A stretch of 64,000 bases of DNA from Micropterus salmoides (taxonomy: Eukaryota; Chordata; Actinopteri; Centrarchiformes; Centrarchidae). Position 1 is the first letter of the stretch, and each line of letters begins with the position of its first letter. Below the pieces are notes generated by a model. It was not told the origin of the DNA. It searched no databases and was given only the letters and a program-made list of their open reading frames with translations. The translations under genes were made by a program, and so were the position numbers. Positions 1 to 12,739 of this stretch are shown here, piece by piece. The stretch is from positions 53,773,897 through 53,837,896 of the forward strand of contig NW_024041150.1 in the NCBI RefSeq assembly GCF_014851395.1, read 5' to 3'.

Positions 1-1800
1 CACAAAAATCAGATGACAGGTTACAATTATCAGAATATAAAAAATATTGCAGAATTCAATAGAGTAATAAATAGCTTATTACGTTTGGACAACACAGATC
101 TTTCTTCTATTTTTACATGCCTGCATTGCATGTTTATTTATTGCGCAAATAAATCTTTTTCATAGGTGGGTGCAGTTTTTTAAAACGTTTTTAACAAATG
201 CCTTCAAAAAGTGATGGGGACATATCTCCAGCATCCCCAGTGTAAATGACACCTATAACCGTAACTCCCTCTGCTCGCTGTTCAGCAACTCCATGCTCAC
301 AACCTCACCTTCACTCTCCTCCTGCTGTCTCACTCTTGCTCTTTTTACCAGAACAAAAAAAGACAATGAAATATTTCTTAATGACAGAAATTCTATCTAT
401 TATTTTCTCACATAATGATCATTATGAAATAAATAAAATAAAAAAAACACCTTCCTGTCTGTACTGGATGCTGGACAGCAGCTTACCTTTCAATCTGGAT
501 TAAAATAATTCAGTCTGATACGTTCATTTAGATTGAATTATGGCCGTTAAATGACATCTATAGATACAGACTTTATCATTCCCATCATGAAGGGCAATTT
601 ATTTGAGAAGCAAATAGTGACCTGCATCCTGTATGCAGACTTGCATGTACAAATCACCAGCAGTAAATATTGTGCGAGGACTAATATTGAACTACAAGAA
701 GCCAGATACTTGCAAGCCTTTAATTAGTGTTATGTAAAGCTTTTGATGGGACATTTAAGTCCTAGAGAACTAGTGACAGCTATGTGCAGAGGGGGTCCAA
801 TTTGATTTTGTTGTCATGGGGCCCAAAATTCCTGGCGGCCCCCCCTGAAGATTTTGCAAGTGCAAGTTGCGCATACACTGAGGGCTAAGCCCCCCTGCCT
901 TTCAACCCTAGTGAATTCCCTGCGTAAATCATTCATTTATATAAACAACCTTGACCCATAAAGAACTGAGAGTGGCCCATTGGGTAATTTCTATACTGAC
1001 ACTGGGCCGGCCCCGTCACAGCCTTACTAGCCCTAACTGTTTCATGCCTTCACCGTTTTAGTCTGGACGGGAGGTGCAAACGTTGCAAAAGGTCTCTTTT
1101 AAAATGAAAACACAGTTGTGTGCATGGGGCCTTAGATCATTTGCAGGTCCAAAGAATGCTATTCAAGTACAGTATTTACTGTGACTGCACTGTATATTGG
1201 TTCAACCAGAGTGTGATTTTGCTCTGTAGTTTGGCTGCATACAAACATACATACTAAGCTGTTGATAAGGATCCTATTTAAAGTGCCTGCTGTCTGAATT
1301 TAATAACCTGATAGTGGAAGGAATAAAAGATTTGGAGGATGATTACTATGGATGCATGTATGTATGATTGCTTTTATTTTATTTTATTTTCCTGTGTGTG
1401 CATCTGTGGGTATATGCTCATGTATATCCTAGCCTTTTAGGCAACATCTGCATATTTATTTAATTTATTATAGCCAATAAATGCAGAAAGTTTAGTTAGT
1501 CAGAATAAAGCAAATATAATAAATATCATGAAATAATTTAATTTAGGTTCTGCCTTGGTGCCTAGACCAGGCAACAGATGCCTGACAACAAAACAGCCCA
1601 CATTACCTTAGAACTGTAGAGTACCACTGACCTGTAGACCACTGCAGACCTGTAGACCACTAACTTCACTAACAGAATCAGCTGCCCTGCCAATCTCCTG
1701 CTTCTCGCGCTCCTAAAATATCTTTGGGGGTGTAATTGCAGACTGATGGACACACGGATGTACAAGTATAAATGCTGGCTACGACCCTACGCAGGAGGAT
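1..1800. other. Intergenic, no gene recognised
   Basis: AT-rich sequence with a short GC-rich, repeat-like segment around 785-1040 (ggggcccaaaattcctgg). No open frame has coding character and no splice-bounded exon is supported. Confidence 0.4.
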
Positions 1801-1824
1801 AAATCAAGCTTTAGCCCTGTAGGC

Positions 1825-1965
1825 AAACTGCAGGGGGACCAGCAAGGGGCCTGTAATGTCCTTAAGGTGAGCAAACACTAGTCTTTCAAAGGACTTCATG
1901 ACTACAGATGTCAGGGCGACAGGCCTGTTGTCATTTTTCTCTAAGAATTTACCTCTTTGATGCTG
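1825..1965 (-). pseudogene. LINE reverse-transcriptase fragment (L2/Rex-like)
   Basis: The minus-strand translation reads NDNRPVALTSVVMKSFERL followed by VFAHLK, matching the start of the RT domain of fish non-LTR retrotransposons. Only about 45 residues are present and no ORF extends it. Confidence 0.75.
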
Positions 1966-2004
1966 TATGTTCTAATAGCTCTTACTAGTATTTATTGTCA
2001 CTTT

Positions 2005-2105
2005 TATAAAATACTGCATTGATGCTTCATTTATGCTTGTCTGTTGTTTCTCAAATCTAAGTCGCTTTGGATAAAAGCGTCTGCTAATTGAGTAAATGTA
2101 AATAC
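2005..2105 (+). repeat. SINE/LINE 3' tail
   Basis: Contains the widespread vertebrate SINE-tail motif ctttggataaaagcgtctgc followed by taaatgtaaat. A related tail in the opposite orientation lies at about 5135-5190. Both are fragments of dispersed retroposons. Confidence 0.55.
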
Positions 2106-2109
2106 ACAA

Positions 2110-5100
2110 TTACATCGAAACAAACAATGCACAGTCCTATACTGACACCTGCTGGTAGAAAGGGGAAACAGCTTGGTTCATTTCTTTGGAAACCACATTA
2201 AATATGAATTTAATATTAAAAATATAGCACTGACAGTAACAACTCTGCATCCACATTAATTTCTTGGGTTAACCTATATTAACCTACAAACTGTACTGCA
2301 TCAAAAAATGCACTTAAAAAAACGTGACTCTTGCTGTTTGAATAAATGCGCAATATTATAGTGCATCATCAACTACTGTTACTAACTTATTTCTCTCGGT
2401 CCAGGTTTATTTATTTATTTTCATCTAAAATCACCCTGGTATAACGTTAGTGCTGCATAATGTTACAGATCTGACCGTTTTACAGACTTGGCTTTTATTT
2501 TAACATGTTGTTTACCATTACTTCCAGGTCACCTGGCTCACCTGTCTTTCTTTTGTTAACATCTATCTTCAAACGGAGAAATAAAAATAGGAATTTCAAA
2601 AAACCAAAATCGGACCGTTATCTGAATTACTTGTTTTTCTCGTTTCTTCGTTTTTGGTTCGACACCACAAACAAAAAAAAGGTGGTTTTCTCATTTGTTC
2701 ATTTCATTGTTCAAACGAAAAAACAAACTATCAGAACGTACACGGACCCATGGTATGAACAAAGTGATGTGGGGCTAACTGTGTTTAGAGTATTGGAAAT
2801 GTGACTACAGATTGGACTAAAGGTTGTGGCATCCACACTAACACTAGTGTTTTATAGCAAACTAAAATAGCTTCCTTCCTTTACCTCAAGTAAACATTCC
2901 TTAAGTTCAGCAACAACTTGTCCGTCTGTGTCTCAATATTCTTGCTTGTCTTTGTTGAGTAGATGTCTGCACTATAATAAAAAAATCTAATAAGTGTTTT
3001 TCTTATTATTTAGTGGGGCTTAGGACCATGTTAGGGCACACCAGCCCCAAAGGTTTGTCGGTCCACCGGGCATTTGTCCGTTATGCCAGATTACCAGGCC
3101 ACTCCTGCCAGTGGCAGACTTGTGACTGTCAGTGAGCAGCCTGTAGCTCTGATCACAGTCAGCAACTTCCACTAACACTAGAGACAAGCACACAACAGGA
3201 AGCTGGACAGACAAATGTCTCCACACAACAAGATGATATCAGTGAGTAAGTGTGACGTGTAACCCTTTCTAATATTCCTGATACTAATATTCCTCCAGAA
3301 GTGTAAAAGGGAAGAACAGCAGCAGCAGAGTCTCTGAACGTGTTCATGATGATTCAGCAAATGAAAATGATTCCATGTGTGTGGAATCCAAATCAGAAAT
3401 GAATCATAAAAACTCTGCCACTCTGTCTGCTTCCTCTTCTTCGATCAAAAGGCTTCTCTCTTCTTCCTCTTGTTGTTTCCTACTTCATCTCAGCTCCTTC
3501 AGGAGAGCTATCTGTCTTCTTCTTCATTCTCTAATCTCAGTCTGCTGTCACACTTCATATACTTCACAAACAAACCACATGTAGGATCTTTTTCTCCATC
3601 TTTATTACTCCCTCACATCTGGGGCCTGAATCCCGAAGTTGGTTTAGCTGAGTCTGGGTCTCTCTGGGTGATCTGGTCTCACTGAGTGAAACAATGGCCG
3701 TCCTGGATAACCAGTATCATGAAGTTGCTTAAGGACTGGCTCTGTTATCTCTGGATTTTCCATCTAGCTCTAAAAGTGTTGATGTGAAACAGGACGAGTT
3801 GGTAGTTACAACATCATCACAACCATGAAGGAAGAGCTTCATCTGAGACCTGCTGAATATATATTAGATTTCAGACAGATTATTGGACAGATGGTACAGG
3901 AAGCTTTCAGCTGACATGTGAGACAATAAGACTTTAAAACAGAAACAGTATCTGAGATTAAATTCAGGTCCATGCAGGTTCCAGTAAAGACACTAGTCAT
4001 AGTCTTCTGAAGCCAACAGGGTTTTAGTGACTGTACACGTCAGTTTAACAGAGGTGGTTCAGTGCTGGATTGTTTCTGATTTCTCTTCAGTCTTTTCTCT
4101 AAATGTTTAAATGTTGGAATGAACACTTTGTTCTATTTTATACAAAAAGAAAGAAATCAGATGTGATGTCACAGATTACTGTTTGTTGAGTTAGTTACTA
4201 AAACTACAGATGAAACGAGTCACGGCTCAATAAGACCTGATGTCGATGAAATTGAACTGTGAGTATTATTTAAGAAAAGGCCTTTTCAGAGTTGAAGGGA
4301 AAGGAGGAAATATTCTAAACATCATCATTAAAGATCAATGGAAATGTGTGGTAAGAGCCAATTATTGGTACAAACAGATGAACAATAATAAAACAGTCAA
4401 GCAAAATGTCAGAGAAAAGATGGAGAAAAAACGTCTTGTCAGTCGTATTAAGATGTTCACCAGTCTTGTTTCAAAGTTTTAACACTAATTTAAAAAGCTT
4501 ACAAACAACAGTTGACGAAGCAGCCATTAATACTTTTTTTATATACCAAATTCAATTACAAAAACATTTGATATAGTCTGAACAGATTGAACCAGGTCCC
4601 AACGTGCAACACAGCGTGAAATAACTTTTTATTCCCTTTAGCAAAAATGCATCCTAGACTAATGTCTTACACAGTGGTTTGTTATATTAACTAATGGTAA
4701 GAATAAAAGCAGGCAAATAAGACATTTAATGCTACAGAATAATTGTGGAGTCTACAAGAACAGCCTTCCTCAGCCTCGAGCCACAGTGGAAACTTTTTGT
4801 CACAGGAAAGCATGAAACAAACCAATCTCACACAAGGTCATTATCAAAACACTGGCACACTTACTTGAAATTATACCACCACGTAAGATGAGCAAAGTAC
4901 ATAAAATAATGACATATAGGGGATTATTAAAAGTACATGTAGGTAAAATCAATAACTAAGTATCAGTACATCAATGAATGCTCTCACCTTACTGTTTAAG
5001 CAGAAACATCATTAGACAAAAGAAATTAGACATGCTTCATGACAGCGACTTAAAAAAAAACAATCACCACATCTGTTTGTTCCCGCTTTCTCTTTCTCCA

Positions 5101-5451
5101 GCAGCCTTCCTCTGTGCTTGCTGTAGATGCGCCCACTACATTTACATTTATTCCTTTAGATGATGCTTTTATCCAAGGCGATAAAATGGGTCCTCATGGG
5201 TGCACATCAGTTAAAAACAGGACAGTGATTATCTGTCTCTCAGTCAATGTTTAGTTAAAACTCTGTACTAATGCAAGATGGAAAACAGGGATTGACATTG
5301 ACTATGTTGATTAGTAGGGCAGACTGGGACTAGACATATCTCAGCTAATAAGCATGACATATTCAGTTAAGTCTAAGTATAAATAGTATTTTACATTTGA
5401 AACTGAATTAAAGGAGACTGAGTTTGAATGAAGCCTGATGCAGCTGATGAC

Positions 5452-5493
<42 letters not shown>

Positions 5494-5680
5494 TTGTTTT
5501 CTGTAATTTACAGGGGCCATGCTTAGCTTTGTCAGCAGAGTAAATGTTGGCCAGTAAGAGTACTATTGATCCACAGCCAGCCTCAGCCAGTACAAGCACA
5601 GTCAGTGATGTACAGACCTTAATGGAACAGTTGCTGCTTTAGATTGCCCCCCCTCCCCAATCTCAACAGACTTAATGAGG
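2110..5680. other. Intergenic, no gene recognised
   Basis: No coding exon can be supported. A short plus-strand stretch at about 3150-3236 reads as a possible exon (QQEAGQTNVSTQQDD) before a donor-like gtgagt, but it lacks a good continuation. An AT dinucleotide tract lies at 5455-5490. Confidence 0.4.
5455..5490. repeat. (TA)n microsatellite
   Basis: About 36 bases of alternating t and a within AT-rich sequence. Confidence 0.9.
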
Positions 5681-5819
5681 ACCGAGTTAGTGCACAGCGG
5701 TCCATTCAAAGCAGCACTGGATTGTTTCTAGGAGGGGTTTACATTCAGGCTTATTACAGAGACAGCATGAGCAGGAGGCTGGAGGAAATAACTTGCTTCG
5801 CTCTGAAAAAATTTCAAAA

Positions 5820-6767
5820 CTAAGCAGTGTGACTGCATTGGTGGAGTTTAAGGCTACTACCATTAGTAAAGTTTTTCCCACATGTTTTACATGAGTACTG
5901 TTTCTCTTTGGTGTGAACACATCTGTGTTTGTTTAGGCCACCTGATGAAGTGAAAGTTTTCCCACATTGGTCACACCAGTACGGTTTCTCTCCAGTGTGA
6001 ACACGTCTGTGTACAATAACGTCACTGGATTTTGTGAAACTTTTCCCACACTGCTCACAGCTGTACGGTTTCTCTCCAGTGTGAACACGTTGGTGAGTTT
6101 TTAGAGCATCTGATTGACTGAAAGCTTTCCCACATCCGTCACACCAGTACGGTTTCTCTCCAGTGTGAACACGGCTGTGTACTAATAGGTCACCTGATGT
6201 AGTGAAAGCTTTCCCACACTGTCCACAGCTGTACGGTTTCTCTCCAGTGTGAACACGTTGGTGTTTTTTTAGGGCACCTGATGTAGTGAAAGCTTTCCCA
6301 CATTGTTCACACCAGTGCGGTTTCTCGCCAGTGTGAATATGTCCGTGTGTTTTCAGCTGATCTGATCGAGAGAAACTTTTCCCACACTGTCCACAGCTGT
6401 ACGGTTTCTCTCCAGTGTGAATACGTCTGTGTGTTTTTAGGTGACTTGATTGACAGAAACTTTTCCCACACTGTCCACAGCTGTACGGTTTCTCTCCAGT
6501 GTGAATACGTAGGTGTTTTTTTAGGGCACCTGATGTAATGAAAGCTTTCCCACAATGTTCACAGCTGTATGGTTTCTCTCCAGTGTGAACACGTTGGTGG
6601 GCTTTTAGAATATCTGATCTAGTGAAAGCGTTCTCACATTGGTCACAGCTGTACGGTTTCTCTCCTGTGTGACCTCTCTGATGACTCCTTAAATGTCCAG
6701 ATGTTGTGAAGGATTTGTCACAGAGCTGACAGTAGTGACGTTTGAGTCCCTCTCTTCCTCTCCGTTT
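5820..6767 (-). CDS. C2H2 zinc-finger protein, terminal exon with 11 fingers
   Basis: Minus-strand open frame of 948 nt (315 codons plus TAG). It opens with a basic stretch KRRGREGLKR directly after a good acceptor (pyrimidine tract then ag at 6769-6768). Eleven C2H2 fingers follow at 28-residue spacing; most have the linker HTGEKPY and the core C-x2-C-x12-H-x3-H. The first (HYCQLCDKSF) begins about residue 11. The last linker is degenerate (HTKEKQY), and the last finger ends HQCSH six bases before the stop. Fingers 6, 8 and 10 have WC instead of SC after the aromatic residue. No KRAB, SCAN or BTB domain is seen. A nuclear sequence-specific DNA-binding role is inferred from the family; no target can be named. 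The exon is in phase 0 and joins in frame to the first exon at 12311-12379, giving 338 residues in all. Finger number and the frame are directly seen; expression is not known. Confidence 0.9.
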   Translation of the reverse strand, partial: KRRGREGLKRHYCQLCDKSFTTSGHLRSHQRGHTGEKPYSCDQCENAFTRSDILKAHQRVHTGEKPYSCEHCGKAFITSGALKKHLRIHTGEKPYSCGQCGKSFCQSSHLKTHRRIHTGEKPYSCGQCGKSFSRSDQLKTHGHIHTGEKPHWCEQCGKAFTTSGALKKHQRVHTGEKPYSCGQCGKAFTTSGDLLVHSRVHTGEKPYWCDGCGKAFSQSDALKTHQRVHTGEKPYSCEQCGKSFTKSSDVIVHRRVHTGEKPYWCDQCGKTFTSSGGLNKHRCVHTKEKQYSCKTCGKNFTNGSSLKLHQCSHTA

Positions 6768-8127
6768 CTATAGCAACAGACAGATATACAGAGAGAAAGA
6801 CAGTAAGTGATATGTCATGTTGGCAAGTGCTACCTAGAAGCAGCTGACACTAAATGAGACCAGTGTAAATCTGTTTCCATCACAACACCGAAAGTCATTC
6901 ATGCCAATTTTTACGAAGATAAAGTTGCTGTTTGTGCAATTTTTTGACGCAATTATAATACATCTTGTGGTCTCTAATTTTGAGTAATAGCATGACAGCT
7001 TACATTTAGGAAGAAGGTAAAGATTTGTATTGCAAATCACATGACAATTACCTGGACGTTTTGAGAGGAGCGCTAGAGAGGAGACAGAGCAGTGAACTTT
7101 TACGTGCCAGTCTGTTATTGTTATGACAGAAAACTGTGTCCTCTTACATATAATCCTTTATGTATGATCTTTTATGTATGATCTTTTAATATTATTATTA
7201 TATTATTATTATTATTATTACTTATTACTACTTACTTAGTAATTACTACTATTATTATTACTACTAACCCCTTATGTCTGTCCACATTTACTAGGGTTTA
7301 GGTCAGAGCTGTGAGATTATTTTGGTGTTTTCCTCTCTTGTTGTTCCTCTCCTCGAATGTTCATTCAAGGCAAATAAATTCTTCGAAGACAACGGTTGGT
7401 TGTAACTCAATTATTTGCTCAACCCCACCAGGAATATAATTTCCACGACATTCTACAGCTGCTCTACCAGGCAAACAGTTATAATGATTAATGATGAATT
7501 ACCTTATTAAGTACAGTTAAATGTTGTTTACAAGTGAATGTGAGAAACGCTGTATTGTTCTGCATAAGAAATAAGAGAATATATGAATGTTGTTTTAATT
7601 TGGGGGGGGGCTTTGTTATCTTATGGTGTCCCATGCTACTTCAGACTAACAGGAAGTTGGCCATTTTGAATTTTATGGCCATTTTTGGATGATTTATACA
7701 CTTTGTACTTTAACGAACTCCTCCTAGGCATTTAGTCCGATCGACTGCAAATCTCCGCAGGGGGATTGGGAGCCTTTCACGCAGCCATGTGTGTAGTGGC
7801 ACTATAGTAACTTTTCGTTAACCAACCAATCACAGCCTGGAGGAGGCGGGAAGTTACAAAAAGGTTTAGGCACTACAGCAAACTTTAGAAATGTTTAATT
7901 CGTTTTTCTGTATGCACAGTTTTGTTTTGTATTTCAGACAAGTTGAATTTCATAAACAAATGAGACACTGACAACCATGTAGAGCAATTTTCTTACACAC
8001 AATAATTTAGTGAATGGAAACAATCCACAGAAACTAGGCTACTAATGGTAAGCTGTACTATTATCTGAAATTATAATGAATACACAAACATTAGCACTAA
8101 TCAAACCTTAACCACAATGGTGTAGGC

Positions 8128-9002
8128 CAGTGATCACTAATAGGCGGACCGCGGTCCGGATCCGCACCCAGCCACCGTCCTCTCCGGACCACCGACCTAC
8201 AGCAGATTTATTATTGAGACTTACTACCTCGTGACGGAGCGTTTCTATTTTAACCCGCAGCTTTTCTAGAATTTACTGTACTGGTTTAGCAGACCAGGAA
8301 ACTCACAGACCAATCGCGTGTGCTTCAATCGTCTCATGTGACGCTGCTCAGCCAATAAAATGTGTGCAATTTCGATGCTTGCAAGTTGAGTCCGCGAGAT
8401 TCACCAGAGACGTTTTGGAGAACACACGAATTGGAGAGACGAAAGGAAAGACGAAAAGAGATTTCATATGGCTTTTAATCAAGAATATACAGATTTTTAT
8501 GTGTACATTCCTCCCACGGGCAGTTCAGAACCAGATTATCTCATAGATCTCCAATCCTAGCTGGCAGGACAAGCTAGAGCTCACGTTTCTCACCGAACAA
8601 GAGAAGGTAGGGAGGAGGCATTACAGCTGTTCATTTGTTATGATGTGTTGAGTGTTTATTATAAAATTGTTTAAGACCACAATTCATCAGTTCAAGCTAC
8701 ACTTTTTATTTAATTTTTTTTCAAAAAATTTGGCACTTTATTATAGTTTACTTAAATTTAGAATTTATTATTAGAGTAGTTATTATTTATTATCCCTCCA
8801 GTTTGATGTGAAAACTGACATCAAATGAAACATGAAATATAATTTGATTTGACAGTCCGTTGTTGACTAAAAACATATCTTGATACAACTATACGTTATG
8901 GTACTAAATGATAACGCAAGTTAGTCGTTTTGATGTTCCGGACCTTTGCTTCGGGCAATTTTCTCTATCTGGACCTCTTTGAATTATAATTGAATACCCC
9001 TG
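8128..9002. mobile_element. Non-autonomous hAT-superfamily DNA transposon
   Basis: An 875-bp element flanked by a perfect 8-bp target duplication (gtgtaggc at 8120-8127 and 9003-9010). Its ends read CAGTG and CCCTG, the short terminal inverted repeat expected of hAT elements. Near the left end is a GC-rich palindromic patch (ggaccgcggtccgg). Inside is a short plus-strand coding remnant (ATG about 8468) that stops after about 32 codons. It is far too short for a hAT transposase, so the copy is an internally deleted passenger. Confidence 0.8.
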
Positions 9003-9214
9003 GTGTAGGCTAATATCAGAAAACGGTTTTATTTGTGAAACAGCTAAATGTCTACCAACTATCTGTAGGCAGATTATCCAAATAAAGTGTAACCTGTAAA
9101 TACAATACTGTAAATACAAACATTATACTTTCTATTTAATGTTATATAATATATATTGTGTTTATCAAATGGTCAGAAATAAGGGTAATTAGGTAAGTCA
9201 TTGCCTTTACTGAA

Positions 9215-9480
9215 CTGTTGCGCAAGTCACCCGCCAAAGGCCCATTCTGAGCCAGGAAAAACCTTGTTAGCCTTAAAGCCAACTGGTTGTCTGTGGTATC
9301 AATATACTCAAACGATCTAATAAAATCCTTTATTGGACTTTGGATAACACACTGGCTAGTGTGATTGGCCTATAATTATCCACACTTCCAACACTGCCAG
9401 CCTCGTCTTTAATGACAGGCACAACCTTGAGTCTGGAAATATTCCATGGGTCACAAAAACATTAAAACAAAAAGACAAGA
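9215..9480 (-). pseudogene. LINE reverse-transcriptase fragment
   Basis: On the minus strand the translation contains the blocks VVPVIKDEAGS and NYRPITLASVLSKV, the conserved opening of non-LTR reverse transcriptases. A stop codon follows soon after, so this is a dead fragment. Confidence 0.65.
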
Positions 9481-10041
9481 AGGGCTACAACCTTTGAGCT
9501 TGTATACTTAAGTTGCCCTACTGCTAATCGATCTGAGCCACTTGCTTTATATTATTATTATTAGATAGCTGAGGTATTGCTTGATGGTTATGATTCCAAA
9601 CGTGTCCCTGTTGGAAATATTTAATAATAAAGCTTTTCCTCCACAACTCTGCTATATTAGAGCCTCTTAGTTGTTCATTATTTTTCATTATTCATATACA
9701 TGTTTAAGAGGGCTGGAGAGAATAACCCAATAACCCCCCGTGTCATACTCAGTTACTAACGGCAAAGGGAGCAGAGACTATTGCCCCATCTGACAAGCAT
9801 ACTCTGGCTGTCATACCAGTATGCTAAGATTCTTATCATGCTTTCAGGCACGCCATGCTTTGAGGCACGCCTGAAACACTTCCGGGGTGTCGCCTACAAA
9901 AAGTTCAAATAATTCAACTTCGGCAACAGGCAGCGTGTGCGTGAGTCGAGCACTTCACTAACAGGGACATTTGCTACTGAACCGTTTCTGCTGCTCGCTG
10001 ATAAGAAAATTGTTTCTGCTGACACCTGGAAAAAACCCTAA

Positions 10042-10589
10042 AGGTGTGTTCACACTGAAAGTGAATTTAATATTCGCTTCACTTTACTCACGTGAGTTTG
10101 ACCGCTGGACATTTTTAGTGTTCACACACAAGGCATTTTAAACGAATAACACAGCCCTCGGATACTACAGCTATATGAACTCAAAGTAAACCCTTTGCTG
10201 CAATTTATTTGCGATAAAAAGATCAAACTGATGCTGAAATAACTACAATTTGATGTAGATTTGTTAAACAGATGAATTCATGCTTTGTCAGGTCTGTCAG
10301 CAGCTCTGTCAGCCAGTGGATTGTCATTACACCGCTCGCCTGGTCCTCTCCAAACAACGCTCCGAAGCCGCCGGTGATGCTTGGACAATCTCACCACTGA
10401 AAAGTTTTCACAAGATTGCATCGAGGGAATTTCTCACCCAAGTTGAAAAACTCACGCAAACCAGTGAATTTCACGACTAACGCCTCTTTTCTCTTTTGCG
10501 CTGCCCAGAGCGAATTTGCGTCTTTGCATTGACTTGAATATAATCAAGCCACCCAAAACCCTGAATTCGCTTTCAGTGTGAACACACCT
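10042..10589. mobile_element. PIF/Harbinger-type MITE
   Basis: A 548-bp element with terminal inverted repeats of about 27 bp (left aggtgtgttcacactgaaag, right the reverse complement with one or two differences). It is flanked by TAA on both sides (10039-10041 and 10590-10592), the 3-bp target site typical of PIF/Harbinger. No transposase is encoded. Confidence 0.75.
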
Positions 10590-12310
10590 TAAGAAAACTA
10601 GACTCTGACGGTAACTTGTTTTAACAAGCTAGCAAACTTATTTATTTAAAGTGTTTGCACACCATATGTTATTGTACTTTTGAGTATATAGCAGTACATT
10701 TAAATACCAAGTGCGCAATACACTACCTTACAATTCATTAGGGCTGCAGTTAATGACTATTTTCGTGGGCTACTAATCTGTCAATTATTTATTTGATTAG
10801 TTGACTAGTAACAATTATTTGTCACCCCCTCAACCTAACGTTAACCATTTAACTAATTAAATATCTTTCAAGTGAATTACTGATCTCCAACACACAGTCT
10901 AACTAACGTTATCATTAAGTGAATGAAGTTTACTATTCAGAATTAAAACCAGTATCAATACCAGGGGGAAACCAGGGAAGACGGCAAGACAGCGTAGGCT
11001 AACTTTAAAACTTTTAACAAAGATTTGCGCTTTGGAACTATATAAAATAAAAGCAAATTAAAAGCAAGTACTATAACCACAACTGTACACTAACAATGTT
11101 TTTTAGAACAATAAAGCAACAGCCCGCTTTCACACTGTATCATTCTGTAGTTTATTTTTGCTTATGGGTTTTAGGCAATAACTTAGTGGAGAATGCTCTG
11201 TAGGCTGCATCACGAGCCAGATGTTCCTTGATGTACTTTAAACCATTACTAATACTTTTTAAAGCTGGTCTCCGACATTGCCAGCGTTGTGTTGGACAGA
11301 TTTGTGCTGTGGTGTTCATGAGAGACAACTCCACTATATTATCGGCTCAGAAACTCCCTTTATAGTGCATGGTAAAGTACTGCCCTTATTCAGGGATCTC
11401 ACCTCCTTCCAAAAGCAAAATGTTATTATTACAAAGTAGGTTTTCAGCCATAGAGTCCGCTCTCATGTAGGGCTAAAACGATTAGTTGACATAATCAACG
11501 ATGTTTACTATAAAAAATTGTCGACATGAAAATTTCATTGTCACTGCATCGTTACAGAGAGGCTGGTTTTATGCTCATTTTCAGGTTCCAAATCCTATTC
11601 AGGGGTTGTACCAGAACATGTTTACATGGAATAATTAAAAAAAACAAACATATTTTTTGTCATACTACATATTGCTGCAGCTCCTCTTTTCACCCTGTAT
11701 TGCAGGCTTAGCTTTAGCTATGAAGTGATACATCTTGTCTCTAAATGATCTTTGTTGGGAGTTACACATGCGCAGTTAAGGACAACTAGCCAATCAGAAG
11801 CAGAGAAAGGCGGGTCCGCAAAAAGACGGTAAACAGCATCGATTCAGCTGTAGGCTACATGATGCGGACCAGCTTGATAGGGTTAACCTCCATTGTGTTG
11901 CGACGGCCGATTTTGGTAATCTACACAAATCTACACTTTCTCAGAAGTGTATTTCTGCTAAGTTCTGCTGTTGGCCTCTAAAGATAAAACGGTTTGCGAG
12001 ATTTACGTCTTCACGTTTTTGCGCGGTGGCCTCTAGGACAAACCATATTTGGAAGTTCACTGCGCATGCCCGCGCGGGAAACTCTCAGAACAAAGAAAAG
12101 AGAAACGCTCGTGAGTTTTTCTTTCAGCTTCCTCTCTTCAAGATGAAAACAGGAACCACGGAGACACTTTGGAAATCAAACCACGTCAACACAAACCCTG
12201 GAGCGGGTTTTCAGGCTCTGATCTCTAACAACAGAATGAACGGATGATACACGGACCCTCGAGACTCTTCCTCGTGTCTTTAGTCTCGTGATGAAGTCAT
12301 GAACACTGAC

Positions 12311-12379
12311 CTGAACATCGGTGCTATCAGAGCACGAGGCTGCTGTTTGGCTCTTGTGGTCCGGGTTCTGGTTCTCCAT
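12311..12379 (-). CDS. First coding exon of the zinc-finger gene
   Basis: ATG at 12379-12377 opens 23 codons starting MENQNPDHKSQT and ending in CAG before a consensus donor (gtcagt) at 12310. It ends in phase 0, and the only good downstream acceptor in the same orientation that enters a strong coding exon in phase 0 is the one at 6767. Joined, the two give an uninterrupted 338-residue protein with an acidic/polar N-terminus of 23 residues, then the basic stretch and the finger array. A short N-terminal exon of this kind ahead of an all-finger exon is common among fish zinc-finger genes. The intron would be about 5.5 kb. The start is supported by the GC-box-bearing, CpG-rich stretch just upstream. 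Intermediate exons cannot be excluded. Confidence 0.65.
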
Positions 12380-12560
12380 CGTCCTGCAGGTCTCCGCTGT
12401 GACTGGTGGACCGTGTTGTCCTGGACTGAGTCTGGATTCTGGTCTCGGAGCACTTCCGGATCCCGCGGAGCCTCCGCGTTCTCGCTGTGACGGCGCCCCG
12501 CCCCTTAGTTACTGTCGCTAAGGCCGTTTAGAAACATGGCTCCTTGATTTCAGGCAGAAG
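12380..12560 (-). promoter_or_regulatory. CpG-rich putative promoter of the zinc-finger gene
   Basis: The stretch is far richer in G+C and CpG than its surroundings and lies immediately upstream of the minus-strand ATG at 12379. It carries a perfect GC box (gccccgcccc at 12495-12504, Sp1/KLF type). A second CpG-dense patch with an NRF1-like core (tgcgcatgc, 12061-12069) lies inside the first intron. No TATA box is obvious. Promoter activity is inferred from composition and position. Confidence 0.5.
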
Positions 12561-12739
12561 ATGAAGTTTAGTTAGTTGGTTTCCTGAAACCAGCTGATCA
12601 TATTTGATGTGTATGAGGGAGTGTGCTTCACACAGAGCAGAGTTTTAATGAAGCGCTTGTTATTATCACATCAGAGGCTCATGAAAATATCCTGCTGAAG
12701 CTTTTTGTTCATCGTGTTTTTACCCCTGCTGGAAAAACC

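Larger units (their letters stand above)
6768..12310 (-). other. Intron of the zinc-finger gene, filled with transposon remnants
   Basis: About 5.5 kb without recognisable exons. It holds an imperfect TTA/TAT tract near 7188-7260, a hAT element (8128-9002), a LINE fragment (9215-9480) and a Harbinger-type MITE (10042-10589). The stretch from 10600 to 12000 has short dispersed-repeat-like segments but nothing I can name. Confidence 0.5.

Noticed and set aside
3150..3310. Possible small exon (QQEAGQTNVSTQQDD) followed by gtgagt
   Set aside because: The next acceptor leads to an immediate stop in the required phase and no family could be named.
6307..6555. Other open frames across the zinc-finger array
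   Set aside because: They are shadows of the repeated finger codons; the true frame is defined by the C2H2 pattern and runs from 6767 to 5820.
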